Positions 24,845 through 33,032 of a DNA stretch of 64,000 nucleotides are shown one piece after another. The notes below the pieces were generated by a model. It made no database searches and had not been told where the DNA came from. It saw only the letters and a list, made by a program, of their open reading frames with translations. Positions within the stretch are counted from its first letter, which is position 1. Each line of letters starts with the position of its first letter. The DNA comes from JAADHX01 sp964569385 (GTDB taxonomy: Bacteria > Actinomycetota > Acidimicrobiia > Acidimicrobiales > Poriferisodalaceae). The position numbers were made by a program, and so were the translations under genes. The DNA is taken from NCBI GenBank assembly GCA_964569385.1, contig CAZMUM010000020.1:1-64000 (forward strand), written 5' to 3'.

Positions 24845-25114
24845 GTGAACGTCCAAGTGACCACTACATGGCAGACCTACGCTTCGTGCCAAGGCCTTTC
24901 CGCAGAGATCTTCTACCCGACCACCGACGAAGAGACTGCCGAGGCCAAGATGGTGTGCTCGCGGTGTCCCGTGTGCGAGCCATGTCTCGAGCATGCGCTC
25001 TACGTCCGCGAAAAGGACGGAGTATGGGGCGGCGCCAACGAAAAGGAACGACGCCGGATTATTCGACAGCGAAGGCGGGCTGCGGCCAAAGCTCGCCTGT
25101 TGGCCGACGCCTAG
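24845..25114 (+). CDS. WhiB-family iron-sulfur transcription regulator
   Basis: This 89-aa protein has the four WhiB cysteines that hold a [4Fe-4S] cluster: an early Cys in YASCQG and the trio in MVCSRCPVCEPC (with one additional Cys). The GVWGG turn and a basic C-terminal segment (ERRRIIRQRRRAAAKAR) that contacts DNA follow. WhiB proteins are almost confined to Actinobacteria and act with the primary sigma factor. The GTG start has AGGAG very close; a second in-frame GTG four codons on is possible. An AT-rich stretch upstream (24800-24835) is a likely promoter region. Confidence 0.93.
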   Translation: MNVQVTTTWQTYASCQGLSAEIFYPTTDEETAEAKMVCSRCPVCEPCLEHALYVREKDGVWGGANEKERRRIIRQRRRAAAKARLLADA

Positions 25115-25129
25115 TTTTCGCGACCGGGG

Positions 25130-25135
25130 TACAGT
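25130..25135 (+). promoter_or_regulatory. Extended -10-like hexamer for a leaderless trpD mRNA
   Basis: TACAGT lies five bases before the ATG of trpD, with no ribosome-binding site between. In actinobacteria this spacing usually places the transcription start at or next to the A of the ATG, giving a leaderless message. No convincing -35 element is seen. Confidence 0.45.
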
Positions 25136-25140
25136 CACCT

Positions 25141-26199
25141 ATGTCCAACGTTGAGACTCATGGCGGTTGGCCCGCAGTTCTCGGTGCGCTGATTGCTGGC
25201 CGCGACCTCACCCGCGATGTGGCCAGAGATGCGTTGTCTACTGTTCTGAACGGCGACGCAAGCGACGCGCAGATAGCGGCGTTCATCTTCGGTCTTCACC
25301 AGAAGGGCGAGAGCATCGACGAGATCTCTGGTCTGGTCGATGCCATGCTCGACAACGCCGCGCCGCTCCAACTGCCCGACGGGGCCATCGATATCGTCGG
25401 AACCGGCGGCGCTCCGTCCAGGCGCATTGCCGCTTTGAGCGTTTCGACAATGGCGTGTTTTGTTGCTGCCGGTGCCGGAGCGTGTGTTGCCAAACATGGC
25501 AACGTCAAGGCTTCTGCTACCAGCGGTGCCTTCGACACGCTCGGAGCGCTTGGCCTTACCACCGGGCTCGACGGCCCCGGCGTCGAGCAGTGTCTGGCCG
25601 ATGCTGGCATTGCGTTCGTTTTCGCCAAAGCCTTTCACCCCGCGATGCGACATGCCGGTCCTGTTAGGGCCCAGCTTGGGGTCCCGACCGTGATGAACAT
25701 TCTTGGTCCTCTCTCACACCCTGGGCGTATCCGCCGCCAGGTCATCGGGGTGTCTGACCCCGGACTCCAGGACCTCATGGCTGGGGTGCTGGCCAACCGA
25801 GGGTCAGAGCACGCGTGGGTCGTGCACGGTCATGGGCGGCTCGATGAGATTGCGCTCACCGGCCCTTCCAGAGTGGTCGAGGTAAGAGACGGTTCGATCT
25901 CGGAGTTCGAGGTTGACCCCAAAGATTTGGGAATTGCTAGGGCCAGCCTCGACGACATCTCCGGCGGCGATGCCGAGGCAAACGCCAACATCGCCCACGC
26001 CATATTCGGTGGCTCAGAAACGGGGGCCCGGCGTGATATTGTGGTGCTCAACGCAGCCGCTGGACTGGTTGTGGCGGGAATCGCCGACGACCTACCGACG
26101 GCAATAGAGGCGGCATCGACAGCGGTGTCGAACGGCTCGGCGGCCGAAGCGCTTCGTAAGGCTGTTGTGGCCAGCGCGGCTGCGGCTGAGTCGAATTAG
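25141..26199 (+). CDS. trpD: Anthranilate phosphoribosyltransferase
   Basis: This 352-aa enzyme joins anthranilate to phosphoribosyl pyrophosphate in tryptophan synthesis. The phosphoribosyl-binding loop IVGTGGAPSRR, the KHGN motif and NILGPLSHPG are all present, and the length is typical. No other trp gene is nearby, so it is an isolated trp gene as in several actinobacteria. It probably has a leaderless mRNA, judging from a -10-like element five bases upstream. Its stop overlaps, tail to tail, the stop of the opposite nuclease gene within the four bases TTAG. Confidence 0.94.
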   Translation: MSNVETHGGWPAVLGALIAGRDLTRDVARDALSTVLNGDASDAQIAAFIFGLHQKGESIDEISGLVDAMLDNAAPLQLPDGAIDIVGTGGAPSRRIAALSVSTMACFVAAGAGACVAKHGNVKASATSGAFDTLGALGLTTGLDGPGVEQCLADAGIAFVFAKAFHPAMRHAGPVRAQLGVPTVMNILGPLSHPGRIRRQVIGVSDPGLQDLMAGVLANRGSEHAWVVHGHGRLDEIALTGPSRVVEVRDGSISEFEVDPKDLGIARASLDDISGGDAEANANIAHAIFGGSETGARRDIVVLNAAAGLVVAGIADDLPTAIEAASTAVSNGSAAEALRKAVVASAAAAESN

Positions 26200-28094
26200 C
26201 GGCGTCCTCGGCGGGACCCGCTAAGCGCACTGGGGCTCGCATCGAAGTCAGCCAGCCGCGGCAACTTTGAGCAGAGCACACCGTCGAGGTCTTGCAACCG
26301 CAGCTCGCTAGCGTTGGCATCGAGCCACGACGCGATACAGCGAAGCTCGTCGTCGGCGGCTCTGGCTTGATCGCCGCTGTCGACTGGCGGTGTCGTAGGG
26401 CCGAACAAAGGGGCTGTGCCGTACTCGGTCCAGGATCGAACTAGACGTCCCTGGTTTATCTCAGCTCCCCCAACCCCGGGGAGCTCGACTTCGAACCGCT
26501 CGGCGAGTTCGAGGCGCTCGACCACACGCTGGCGGCCAAGTGCAGTGGCTAGGGCTGCGGCACGGTCCCGAGTGTCGGCGGCCTCTTCGAACCGTTCTTC
26601 GGTAGCCAGGGCATCCATGCGATTCCGTAGGCGAGACAAGATGCGGTCAGGATGGGTCTTTAGCTCTAGCACCACAGTCGAAACGATCTGTTCGTACACC
26701 GTGGCCGGAGTGAAGCCTGTGCATGGGCAGGCCGACGCCCCCAGTTGGGCTGTGGCGCACGGCCCACAATCGGCCCTGGCCGCGGGTCGGCTGGTACAGC
26801 GACGTAGTTGTGTAACCGAGTGGATCGCCTCCACAACGGCTTTGGCCTGGCGCCGCGATGAGATCGGCCCGAGGTAGTAGCCATCGTCTTGTCGTTTGGT
26901 GACGATCGACAACCGAGGGAATTGTTCTGTGAGGGTGACCTTCACGAACACCGGCGCAGCGCGAGACGTGCCAACGCGGTTGAACCTTGGGCGATGCTGA
27001 CGGATCAGGCGAAGCTCGGTCACGTCGGCTTCGAGCGGTCCCGGGCATTCAAGATGACTCAGGTGATCGGTTTCGCGCAACAGCTGAGCAACTTTCCGGC
27101 GCCGGTCGCCAGAGAAGTAGCTCCGAACGCGGCTACGAAGATTGGTGGCCTTGCCAACGTAGAGGACGCGTCCGTCGCGGTCGTGGAACATGTAGACGCC
27201 ACGAGTCCGTGGAAAGCCGTCGGTGAGCTTGAGTTTCGAAGCTTGTGGGTGAGCGTCGATCTTGGGCAGGGCGAGCAAATCGTCGAGACCCATTACCCCA
27301 AAACAAGCTGCCCGCTCGAGGAGCATGTGGAGAAGGTCGCCAGTAGCCAGAGCATCGTCGAGGGCCCTGTGGCTCGGTTGGTGGTCGAGCCTAAGCCGGT
27401 CGGCCAAGGTGCCAAGACGCAGGTTGGGTACTTCGTCGATGATTAGCCGCCGAGCCAGCGCCAGAGTATCGACCACCCTGTTGGGCAGTCTTGGTCGGCC
27501 GGTCGACTCGACGCAGCGCTGCAGAAACGCCATGTCGAACAACACGTTGTGCCCGACGAGGACGGCATCGCCAACGAACTCGAGAAACGACGGCAGAACC
27601 TGATCGAACTTCGGAGCTCTAAGGACCATGGCCTGGGTTATGCCGGTCAGAATCGTAATCTCGGCCGGAATGGCGATTCCGGGGTTGATCATGGTCTGGA
27701 AAGTGCCGAGGCATTCGCCGCCACGGAGTTTGACCGCGCCAATCTCGGTCACCTCGTCGAGCTTGCGGTTACCGCCCGTGGTTTCGACATCGAACACGCA
27801 GAACGTCACCTCATGCAGCGCGACGCCGAGATCATCGAGCGAACGCTGGTCTATTCGCTCAGCCCAGCGGCCGCTGGTGATCGAGTCGGTGGCTATTCGT
27901 CTACGCCCAGTAACAGCCGCTGTGGCGTCGTCGTCAGTCGCGTCATCGAATAACGTTCGCGCCGGTGCTTGGGTGGTTTTGGCTGTGCCTGCTGGCAAAT
28001 TGTTCACATTGACGAAAGGTACGCACCCGGTGGGACAGAAGAGGTCTTTCGGGGTATCGCTCGAACGAAGTGAGAGGGAGAACCCGGTTAGCAA
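26196..28094 (-). CDS. DEDDh exonuclease fused to UvrC-like GIY-YIG endonuclease
   Basis: This protein of up to 632 aa joins two nucleases. Residues about 95-260 form a DnaQ-like 3'-5' exonuclease with Asp102 and Glu104 in FDVETTGG, GHNVLFDMAFL, and HRALDDALATGDLL. Residues about 290-370 form a GIY-YIG domain (GVYMFHDRDGRVLYVGKATNLRSRVRSYF-type), as in UvrC and Cho. A Cys-bearing segment and a UVR-like helical part follow. The architecture is known in actinobacteria and implies DNA repair. The N-terminal 45 residues are poorly supported and a start further in (for example the GTG before NNLPAGT) is possible. Confidence 0.85.
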   Translation of the reverse strand: MLTGFSLSLRSSDTPKDLFCPTGCVPFVNVNNLPAGTAKTTQAPARTLFDDATDDDATAAVTGRRRIATDSITSGRWAERIDQRSLDDLGVALHEVTFCVFDVETTGGNRKLDEVTEIGAVKLRGGECLGTFQTMINPGIAIPAEITILTGITQAMVLRAPKFDQVLPSFLEFVGDAVLVGHNVLFDMAFLQRCVESTGRPRLPNRVVDTLALARRLIIDEVPNLRLGTLADRLRLDHQPSHRALDDALATGDLLHMLLERAACFGVMGLDDLLALPKIDAHPQASKLKLTDGFPRTRGVYMFHDRDGRVLYVGKATNLRSRVRSYFSGDRRRKVAQLLRETDHLSHLECPGPLEADVTELRLIRQHRPRFNRVGTSRAAPVFVKVTLTEQFPRLSIVTKRQDDGYYLGPISSRRQAKAVVEAIHSVTQLRRCTSRPAARADCGPCATAQLGASACPCTGFTPATVYEQIVSTVVLELKTHPDRILSRLRNRMDALATEERFEEAADTRDRAAALATALGRQRVVERLELAERFEVELPGVGGAEINQGRLVRSWTEYGTAPLFGPTTPPVDSGDQARAADDELRCIASWLDANASELRLQDLDGVLCSKLPRLADFDASPSALSGSRRGRR

Positions 28095-28152
28095 CCGAAG
28101 GTTGCGGCGGTGACAGAGAGGTTTTTAAACCAACGGGTGCGAAACTTTGGTG

Positions 28153-29298
28153 ATGGGATCGGATCGAGGGAAATCGGCTGGAGAGCCGGGAGTGGGGGAG
28201 TTGAGGCACCTACTCGAGTTGGCTCACTCTGTTGCCCGGTCAGACGCTCGCCGATCAAGTGGTGCTGCCATCCCTGATGGGCTCGAACGCGTGGTGCAGC
28301 TTGATCGACTACCTCGGGCTTGGCTTGGGGCAGTTCGGTCAGCCCTCGACGTCGACGCTGATTTTCGCGAACGGGTCGCGCTGCTGGCCGATCAGAGCGA
28401 AGTTGGTGAGGTGGCTTGGCTTTGGGTTAGTCGTCCCGACCACTGGACCGATCGAATCCGCGAGTTCTACTTGAATGAGATCGCCACCGAAACCCAACTC
28501 GACGAGATCATGCTCGAGCTCCAGACGGTGAAGTCTCAGTTGGCGAGCGTCACCGCCAAACTTGCTTCGGCCGAAGTTGCGTTGAAACAAGAGCGTCGCT
28601 CGGCTGCTGAGTTAGCGCAGCTGGTCGAGGTCGCAGAGGCCGAATCCGAATCCAAGCGAGTCAGGGCCGTCGAACTCGGACAACGGGCAACTCGGGCCGA
28701 ACAACTCCTTGGCGACGAACGTCTGGCCCACAAACGCACGGCCGTCGCGCTCGCCAACGCAACGTCGAGGAGCGAAGACCCCGTCGTCGATGCAGGTGGC
28801 TCCGCAGCTCCGAGCACCCCGCCAGACCAACCGGTGACCGCTCAACCTAAACGGCGTAGACCACATCGCTCCGCCAGAGGCGTTCTCGACGACTCGCCGG
28901 CGGGTGTCGACGAACTGATTCGTGTCCCGCGTATGCAGATGTTGGTCGATGGTTACAACGTGGCTAAAACCGGCTGGCCAAACGCTGATCTGTACACCCA
29001 ACGTGAACGTTTGTTGTCGGCTATGGCAACCCGGCTAGGCGGTCGCCTTGTCGCCACCGTCGTATTCGATGGCGCCGATGTAGTTGGCGGTGGCCAGAAT
29101 CGGTACCAGTCGCAGGTGAGAGTTACGTGGAGTCCGGCTGGTGTGACGGCCGACGATGTGCTGCTGGCAATGCTCGACCGCATCGACAGCGCCGTGCCGG
29201 TACTCGTGGTCTCGACCGATGGCGAGGTTCGCGACGGCGCCGCCGCACGAGGCGCCAACGTCGTTTCGAGCTATTCATTCTACAGTTGGCTTCGCTAG
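28153..29298 (+). CDS. NYN-domain (YacP/Rae1-like) putative RNase with N-terminal coiled coil
   Basis: This 381-aa protein has an N-terminal helical region (about 1-110), a long coiled coil (about 115-205), a basic linker (PKRRRPHRSARG), and a C-terminal PIN-like NYN domain. That domain has MLVDGYNVAK, VVFDGADVVGGG, SPAGVTADDVLLAML and VSTDGEVRDGAAARGA, containing the acidic residues that bind metal. Relatives such as Rae1 cut mRNA on the ribosome. TTG, GTG and ATG occur in successive codons at the start; I chose the ATG. Its stop codon lies inside the first of two 28-bp repeats. Confidence 0.8.
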   Translation: MGSDRGKSAGEPGVGELRHLLELAHSVARSDARRSSGAAIPDGLERVVQLDRLPRAWLGAVRSALDVDADFRERVALLADQSEVGEVAWLWVSRPDHWTDRIREFYLNEIATETQLDEIMLELQTVKSQLASVTAKLASAEVALKQERRSAAELAQLVEVAEAESESKRVRAVELGQRATRAEQLLGDERLAHKRTAVALANATSRSEDPVVDAGGSAAPSTPPDQPVTAQPKRRRPHRSARGVLDDSPAGVDELIRVPRMQMLVDGYNVAKTGWPNADLYTQRERLLSAMATRLGGRLVATVVFDGADVVGGGQNRYQSQVRVTWSPAGVTADDVLLAMLDRIDSAVPVLVVSTDGEVRDGAAARGANVVSSYSFYSWLR

Positions 29299-29365
29299 TT
29301 CGCGACACCGCAGGTTTCGCTCATACGCGTTGGGCTCCGCTAGTTCGCGACACCGCAGGTTTCGC
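29293..29365. repeat. Two 28-bp direct repeats at the NYN gene end
   Basis: A 28-bp unit, CGCTAGTTCGCGACACCGCA followed by GGTTTCGC, occurs at 29293-29320 and 29338-29365, 45 bases apart and identical. The first copy contains the TAG stop of the NYN gene. Each unit has GCGA...TCGC arms flanking an 11-base centre. The rest of the 159-base space to the next gene holds nothing else recognisable. Confidence 0.75.
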
Positions 29366-29457
29366 GTCCCACCCCCTGGGTACGTTCATCGTCGACTCCG
29401 AAGCGCTCTTGGCTTCGGTCCAAGTCCAACAGTCCAGCCACTTCCCCTGGAGTCCTC

Positions 29458-29703
29458 ATGTCGTTCGATACGCCAGTAAGTCGTTCACCGTCAAACCAAA
29501 GAAGTTCGCGTCGTTTCGTGATCGATTGCGATGTCTGCATTGCTCGCTCTACTGAAGCTTGCAATAGCTGCGTCGTGACTTTTCTCGTCCGCGACGAACA
29601 CGACAGCGCGGTCATCATCGATCTGGCCGAAGCGCGTGCTCTGAAGGCTCTTGGCGATGGCGGGCTGGTGCCACGCCTGAGGCATGCAACCATGAGGGAG
29701 TGA
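29458..29703 (+). CDS. Small Cys-pair protein (81 aa) preceding queG
   Basis: An 81-aa frame starts at ATG. It contains CDVCIARSTEACNSC, three spaced Cys plus a CxxC giving two CxxC pairs likely to bind zinc, followed by a compact alpha/beta segment TFLVRDEHDSAVIIDLAEARALKALGDGGLVPRL. Its stop overlaps the queG start as GTGA, so the two are coupled in translation. Family unknown; the coupling suggests a role linked to queuosine or tRNA metabolism, but this is inference only. Confidence 0.68.
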   Translation: MSFDTPVSRSPSNQRSSRRFVIDCDVCIARSTEACNSCVVTFLVRDEHDSAVIIDLAEARALKALGDGGLVPRLRHATMRE

Positions 29704-30842
29704 TTTCAGCCGCGCTCGACGACGTTGCCCGCTGGGCCGCCGCGGCCGGTCTCGATGCTCACGGCGTTACAGACGCAGCGCCGTTCGACGAAGCAAGGAT
29801 ACGAATCGACGCGCGCAAGGGTGCCGGGCTGCATGCCGGCATGCACTTCACCTACGGGAAACCCGAACGCTCGACCGATCCCAGCCGTGTTCTCGCCGGA
29901 GCTCGGTCGATCATTGTGGGGGCCTTGTTGTACCGACGCGACCAGGTCGAACAGATACCTAACGGGCCTCGCGCCGCCGTTGCCCGCTACGTATGGGAGC
30001 CCTACTACGACCAGTTGCACGATCGGCTAGAGGCCGTCGCGGCCGAGCTTCGGTCAATTGGGGCGACGGCAGTGGTGGTGCTCGACGACAACCGAATGGT
30101 CGACCGGGCTGCTGCCTATCGAGCTGGGCTCGGTTGGTTTGGCAAGAACACCAACCTGCTTTCGGACGATCTTGGTAGCTGGTTTGTACTCGGATCGGTG
30201 GTGACCGATGCCGTCATCGAGCCTGCTGATGGGCCAATGGCCGACGGCTGCCTGAGTTGCAACCGTTGCCAAGTCGCGTGTCCGACCGGCGCGCTGGATA
30301 CGGCGGGGGTTTTGGATGCCCGACGGTGCCTTGCATGGCTCGTTCAAGCGGCCGGAACCTTCCCTCCCGAATTTCGCGAGGCTCTTGGCGATCGAATCTA
30401 TGGCTGCGACGATTGTCAGGTGGTTTGTCCCCCGAATGTGCGCGACGAGCGGTCCCGATCGGTGCCTGTGGTGGCAGGCGATGCCACCACGACTGTGGAC
30501 TTACTTGAGCTTCTAAGGTCGAGCGACGACGAACTGGCTGCTCGATACGGGCAGTGGTACATCCCTCGTCGCCGGCCCGAGTATCTCCGCAGAAACGCCC
30601 TGGTTGCGCTCGGCAACGTGGCCGAACCGCGACGCGAGCTCGCTCCCGGTGGCGGTGCCGACGTCGACGAAGTGCTCGTCCGGATGCTCCAAAGCGAACA
30701 TGTGGTCGAGGTTGGCCATGCCATATGGGCCGCGAAACGCCTCGGCCGCGACGAACTCGTGGCCCGGTGCGTAACCGACGGTGCGGCTTTGCTCGACTCA
30801 GCCATTGTGGCCGAACTCAATCGGTCCGTTCCGCCTCGTTAG
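29700..30842 (+). CDS. queG: Epoxyqueuosine reductase
   Basis: This 380-aa cobalamin- and iron-sulfur-dependent enzyme reduces epoxyqueuosine to queuosine in tRNA anticodons. The QueG N-terminal domain is followed by ferredoxin-type clusters GCLSCNRCQVACPTGA and YGCDDCQVVCP. A HEAT-like C-terminal part (RPEYLRRNALVALGN) probably contacts tRNA. Start GTG overlaps the preceding small gene by four bases. No other queuosine gene lies in the window. Confidence 0.93.
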   Translation: MISAALDDVARWAAAAGLDAHGVTDAAPFDEARIRIDARKGAGLHAGMHFTYGKPERSTDPSRVLAGARSIIVGALLYRRDQVEQIPNGPRAAVARYVWEPYYDQLHDRLEAVAAELRSIGATAVVVLDDNRMVDRAAAYRAGLGWFGKNTNLLSDDLGSWFVLGSVVTDAVIEPADGPMADGCLSCNRCQVACPTGALDTAGVLDARRCLAWLVQAAGTFPPEFREALGDRIYGCDDCQVVCPPNVRDERSRSVPVVAGDATTTVDLLELLRSSDDELAARYGQWYIPRRRPEYLRRNALVALGNVAEPRRELAPGGGADVDEVLVRMLQSEHVVEVGHAIWAAKRLGRDELVARCVTDGAALLDSAIVAELNRSVPPR

Positions 30843-30860
30843 GCGGTAGCGTCGAGCCCC

Positions 30861-31988
30861 GTGGTTCGCCACCTGCTAGTCACCAACGACTTCCCGCCCA
30901 AAGTAGGCGGTATTCAGGCCTACCTATGGGAGCTCTGGCGTCGGCTTCCAGCCGACGAAGTCACCGTGTTTACCACCCCGTATGCGGGGACGGCCGAGTT
31001 CGACGCCAACCAGGCGTTTCGCGTCATCAGGGCGCGTGATAAGTGGCTCGTGCCAAGACCGGGGTTGGCCGCCCAGATTGACACCATCGCCGATGAGGTC
31101 GGGGCCGAGCTGGTAGTGATCGATCCTGCGCTCCCCCTTGGCGGAATCGGTCCCAGACTTCACCATCCATACGCGGTGATACTCCATGGTGCAGAGGTCG
31201 CGGTGCCGGGACGTTTGCCGATCAGCCGGCAGGCGTTGCGAAAGGTTCTGACCGAAGCCAGGTTGGTCATCGGTGCCGGCATGTACCCAATGGACGAAGG
31301 CAACAGAGCCGCCGGACGTACCCTTGACTCGATTTATGTTCCACCTGGTGTCGACACCGACCGATTCCGTCCGCTTACCGACGATGAGAGGAGAGCGGCA
31401 CGACAAAGGTTCGATATCGACATCGATGCTCAGATGGTGCTCGCAGTCTCGCGCCTCGTTCCGCGCAAGGGTTTCGACGTTGCCATCGAAGCCGCGGCGA
31501 AGCTCTCCAAGTCGTACCCTCGGCTCTTGCTCGTGATCGGTGGCACTGGTCGCGACGAACGTCGGCTTAAACGTAAAGCCGCGGCGCTCGAGGCTCCGGT
31601 GAGGTTCCTAGGATCCTTTAGCGAACAGGACAAACCCGAACTATTCGGTGCCGCCGACGTATTCACGATGTTGTGTCGCACTAGGTGGGGAGGCCTCGAA
31701 CAGGAGGGATTCGGAATTGTGTTTGTCGAAGCAGCTGCGGCTGGGGTACCTCAGGTCGCGGGCGACAGCGGTGGTGCTGCCGAGGCTGTTCTCGATGGCG
31801 AGACTGGTGCCGTCGTGGCCAGTCCAAACGATGTCGACGCAGTTGTCACCGCGTGGCGGTCGATCCTCGACAACCCTGACGGCGCCGCCGAAATGGGTCG
31901 CAGATCCCGGGAGCGAGCAGTCTCGGAGTTCTCCTACAAAACGCTGGCCTTGCGGCTCCACGCGGGCTTGGCCGAAGCGGTCCAATGA
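30861..31988 (+). CDS. Family 4 glycosyltransferase, PimB-like mannosyltransferase
   Basis: This 375-aa GT-B enzyme resembles PimB', which adds the second mannose to phosphatidylinositol mannosides. Key features are NDFPPKVGGIQAYLWEL at the acceptor side, the HGAEVAVPGR segment, PPGVDTDRF, SRLVPRKGFDVAIEA, and the EX7E-type motif EQEGFGIVFVEAAAAG that binds the GDP-sugar. It begins at GTG without an obvious ribosome site; a TAGCGT hexamer eight bases before suggests a leaderless message. It is coupled by ATGA overlap to the next membrane gene. Donor and acceptor are inferred from family. Confidence 0.88.
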   Translation: MVRHLLVTNDFPPKVGGIQAYLWELWRRLPADEVTVFTTPYAGTAEFDANQAFRVIRARDKWLVPRPGLAAQIDTIADEVGAELVVIDPALPLGGIGPRLHHPYAVILHGAEVAVPGRLPISRQALRKVLTEARLVIGAGMYPMDEGNRAAGRTLDSIYVPPGVDTDRFRPLTDDERRAARQRFDIDIDAQMVLAVSRLVPRKGFDVAIEAAAKLSKSYPRLLLVIGGTGRDERRLKRKAAALEAPVRFLGSFSEQDKPELFGAADVFTMLCRTRWGGLEQEGFGIVFVEAAAAGVPQVAGDSGGAAEAVLDGETGAVVASPNDVDAVVTAWRSILDNPDGAAEMGRRSRERAVSEFSYKTLALRLHAGLAEAVQ

Positions 31989-32464
31989 GCAACATTGATC
32001 GGCCAGATGCCGACGACCCAGAACCCGACCAGCGAGAACCCGATCCGCGCCGAGGTTGGGTTCTCGTCAGAGCCAACTGGGTTGCAACGGCTGTTCTAAC
32101 GGTGAGTCTTGGCCTCGGGTTGGCAGCCCCGAGCTCGCTTGGAGTCGTCGCGGCATTCGTGTCGATCGCAATGCTCCTAGCCGGGATCATGGCGTTCCTC
32201 TATTCGTTCTTCGTCGCCCTCGACCGCAGTCGCACCGAAGAAATCTCGACCGCCGGTCTCTACTTGTTGGCCGAAGGCGCCCCAGCGGCAACGCGTTGGC
32301 ACATGATCGGAGCAATTGTCGCTCAGTCGGCGGTGGCGGTAGTCGCGGCATTGATCGAACCAACCAGTGCACTCATATTCGGTGTTCTGGCTCCGGTGCT
32401 CGGACTAGGAATCGCCGGAGTTTGGTCGGCTAAACACGGTGTGTTTCGGCCTCGGTTTCGGTGA
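31985..32464 (+). CDS. Small integral membrane protein
   Basis: This 159-aa protein has an acidic, Pro-rich N-terminus of about 25 residues, then four predicted membrane helices in two pairs, with a polar loop ALDRSRTEEISTAGLYLLAEGA between. It overlaps the end of the glycosyltransferase gene by ATGA and is probably made with it. No family or function is recognised; neighbours suggest a role in envelope lipid assembly. Confidence 0.65.
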   Translation: MSNIDRPDADDPEPDQREPDPRRGWVLVRANWVATAVLTVSLGLGLAAPSSLGVVAAFVSIAMLLAGIMAFLYSFFVALDRSRTEEISTAGLYLLAEGAPAATRWHMIGAIVAQSAVAVVAALIEPTSALIFGVLAPVLGLGIAGVWSAKHGVFRPRFR

Positions 32465-32584
32465 GTTGCGCTTTTCGAATCTACTTGATTCACTCGGGTT
32501 TGGAGGGGTATGCAACATCGTTGGGTGCTGACGGTGGCAGAATCAAGCAAACGAAACGCGCCAGCTAGCCCCGGAGGAACGACG

Positions 32585-33028
32585 ATGCTCGATGAAGCCA
32601 CCGAAGTCAGAGTCATTCAGGCGTCCCCAGAGCGTTGTTATCAACTGGCGGCCGACGTCACAAGTTATCCAGACTGGACAACCGATCTAAAGGACGCCAC
32701 GGTTCTCGAAGTCGACCACGAGGGACGACCGTTGTTGGTCGAGTTCCGCGCCGCGGCCATGGGTCGGTCGGCGGCTTACACCTTGCGATACAACCATTCC
32801 GAGGCACCCAGCCGCATCTCGTGGGTTCAGACGGCGGGCGACATCACCAAACGTCTCGACGGGTGGTACACCTTCGGCGCCGTCCCAGGTTCACCCGACG
32901 AATGCGAGGTCACCTATCACCTCGAAGTCGAACTGCTCGTGCCTCTGCCAGGGTTCGTGAAGCGCAGGGCCGAAGGTCGGATTATCCACACCGCTCTCGC
33001 CGATCTTCAGGCCAGAGCCGAAGCTTGA
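32585..33028 (+). CDS. SRPBCC (START/polyketide cyclase-like) protein
   Basis: This 147-aa protein has the COQ10/SRPBCC fold. It starts EATEVRVIQASPERCYQLAADVTSYPDW and ends in the long C-terminal helix PLPGFVKRRAEGRIIHTALADLQARA that closes a hydrophobic cavity. Such proteins bind lipids or aromatic ligands. The ATG has GGAGGA six bases before it, a strong start. It lies directly before the ArsA-like ATPase gene, a pairing conserved in actinobacteria together with a ROK glucokinase. Confidence 0.88.
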   Translation: MLDEATEVRVIQASPERCYQLAADVTSYPDWTTDLKDATVLEVDHEGRPLLVEFRAAAMGRSAAYTLRYNHSEAPSRISWVQTAGDITKRLDGWYTFGAVPGSPDECEVTYHLEVELLVPLPGFVKRRAEGRIIHTALADLQARAEA

Positions 33029-33032
33029 CCCC

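Noticed and set aside
29293..29365. CRISPR-like repeat pair
   Set aside because: Only two units with a 17-base spacer, no further repeats and no cas genes.
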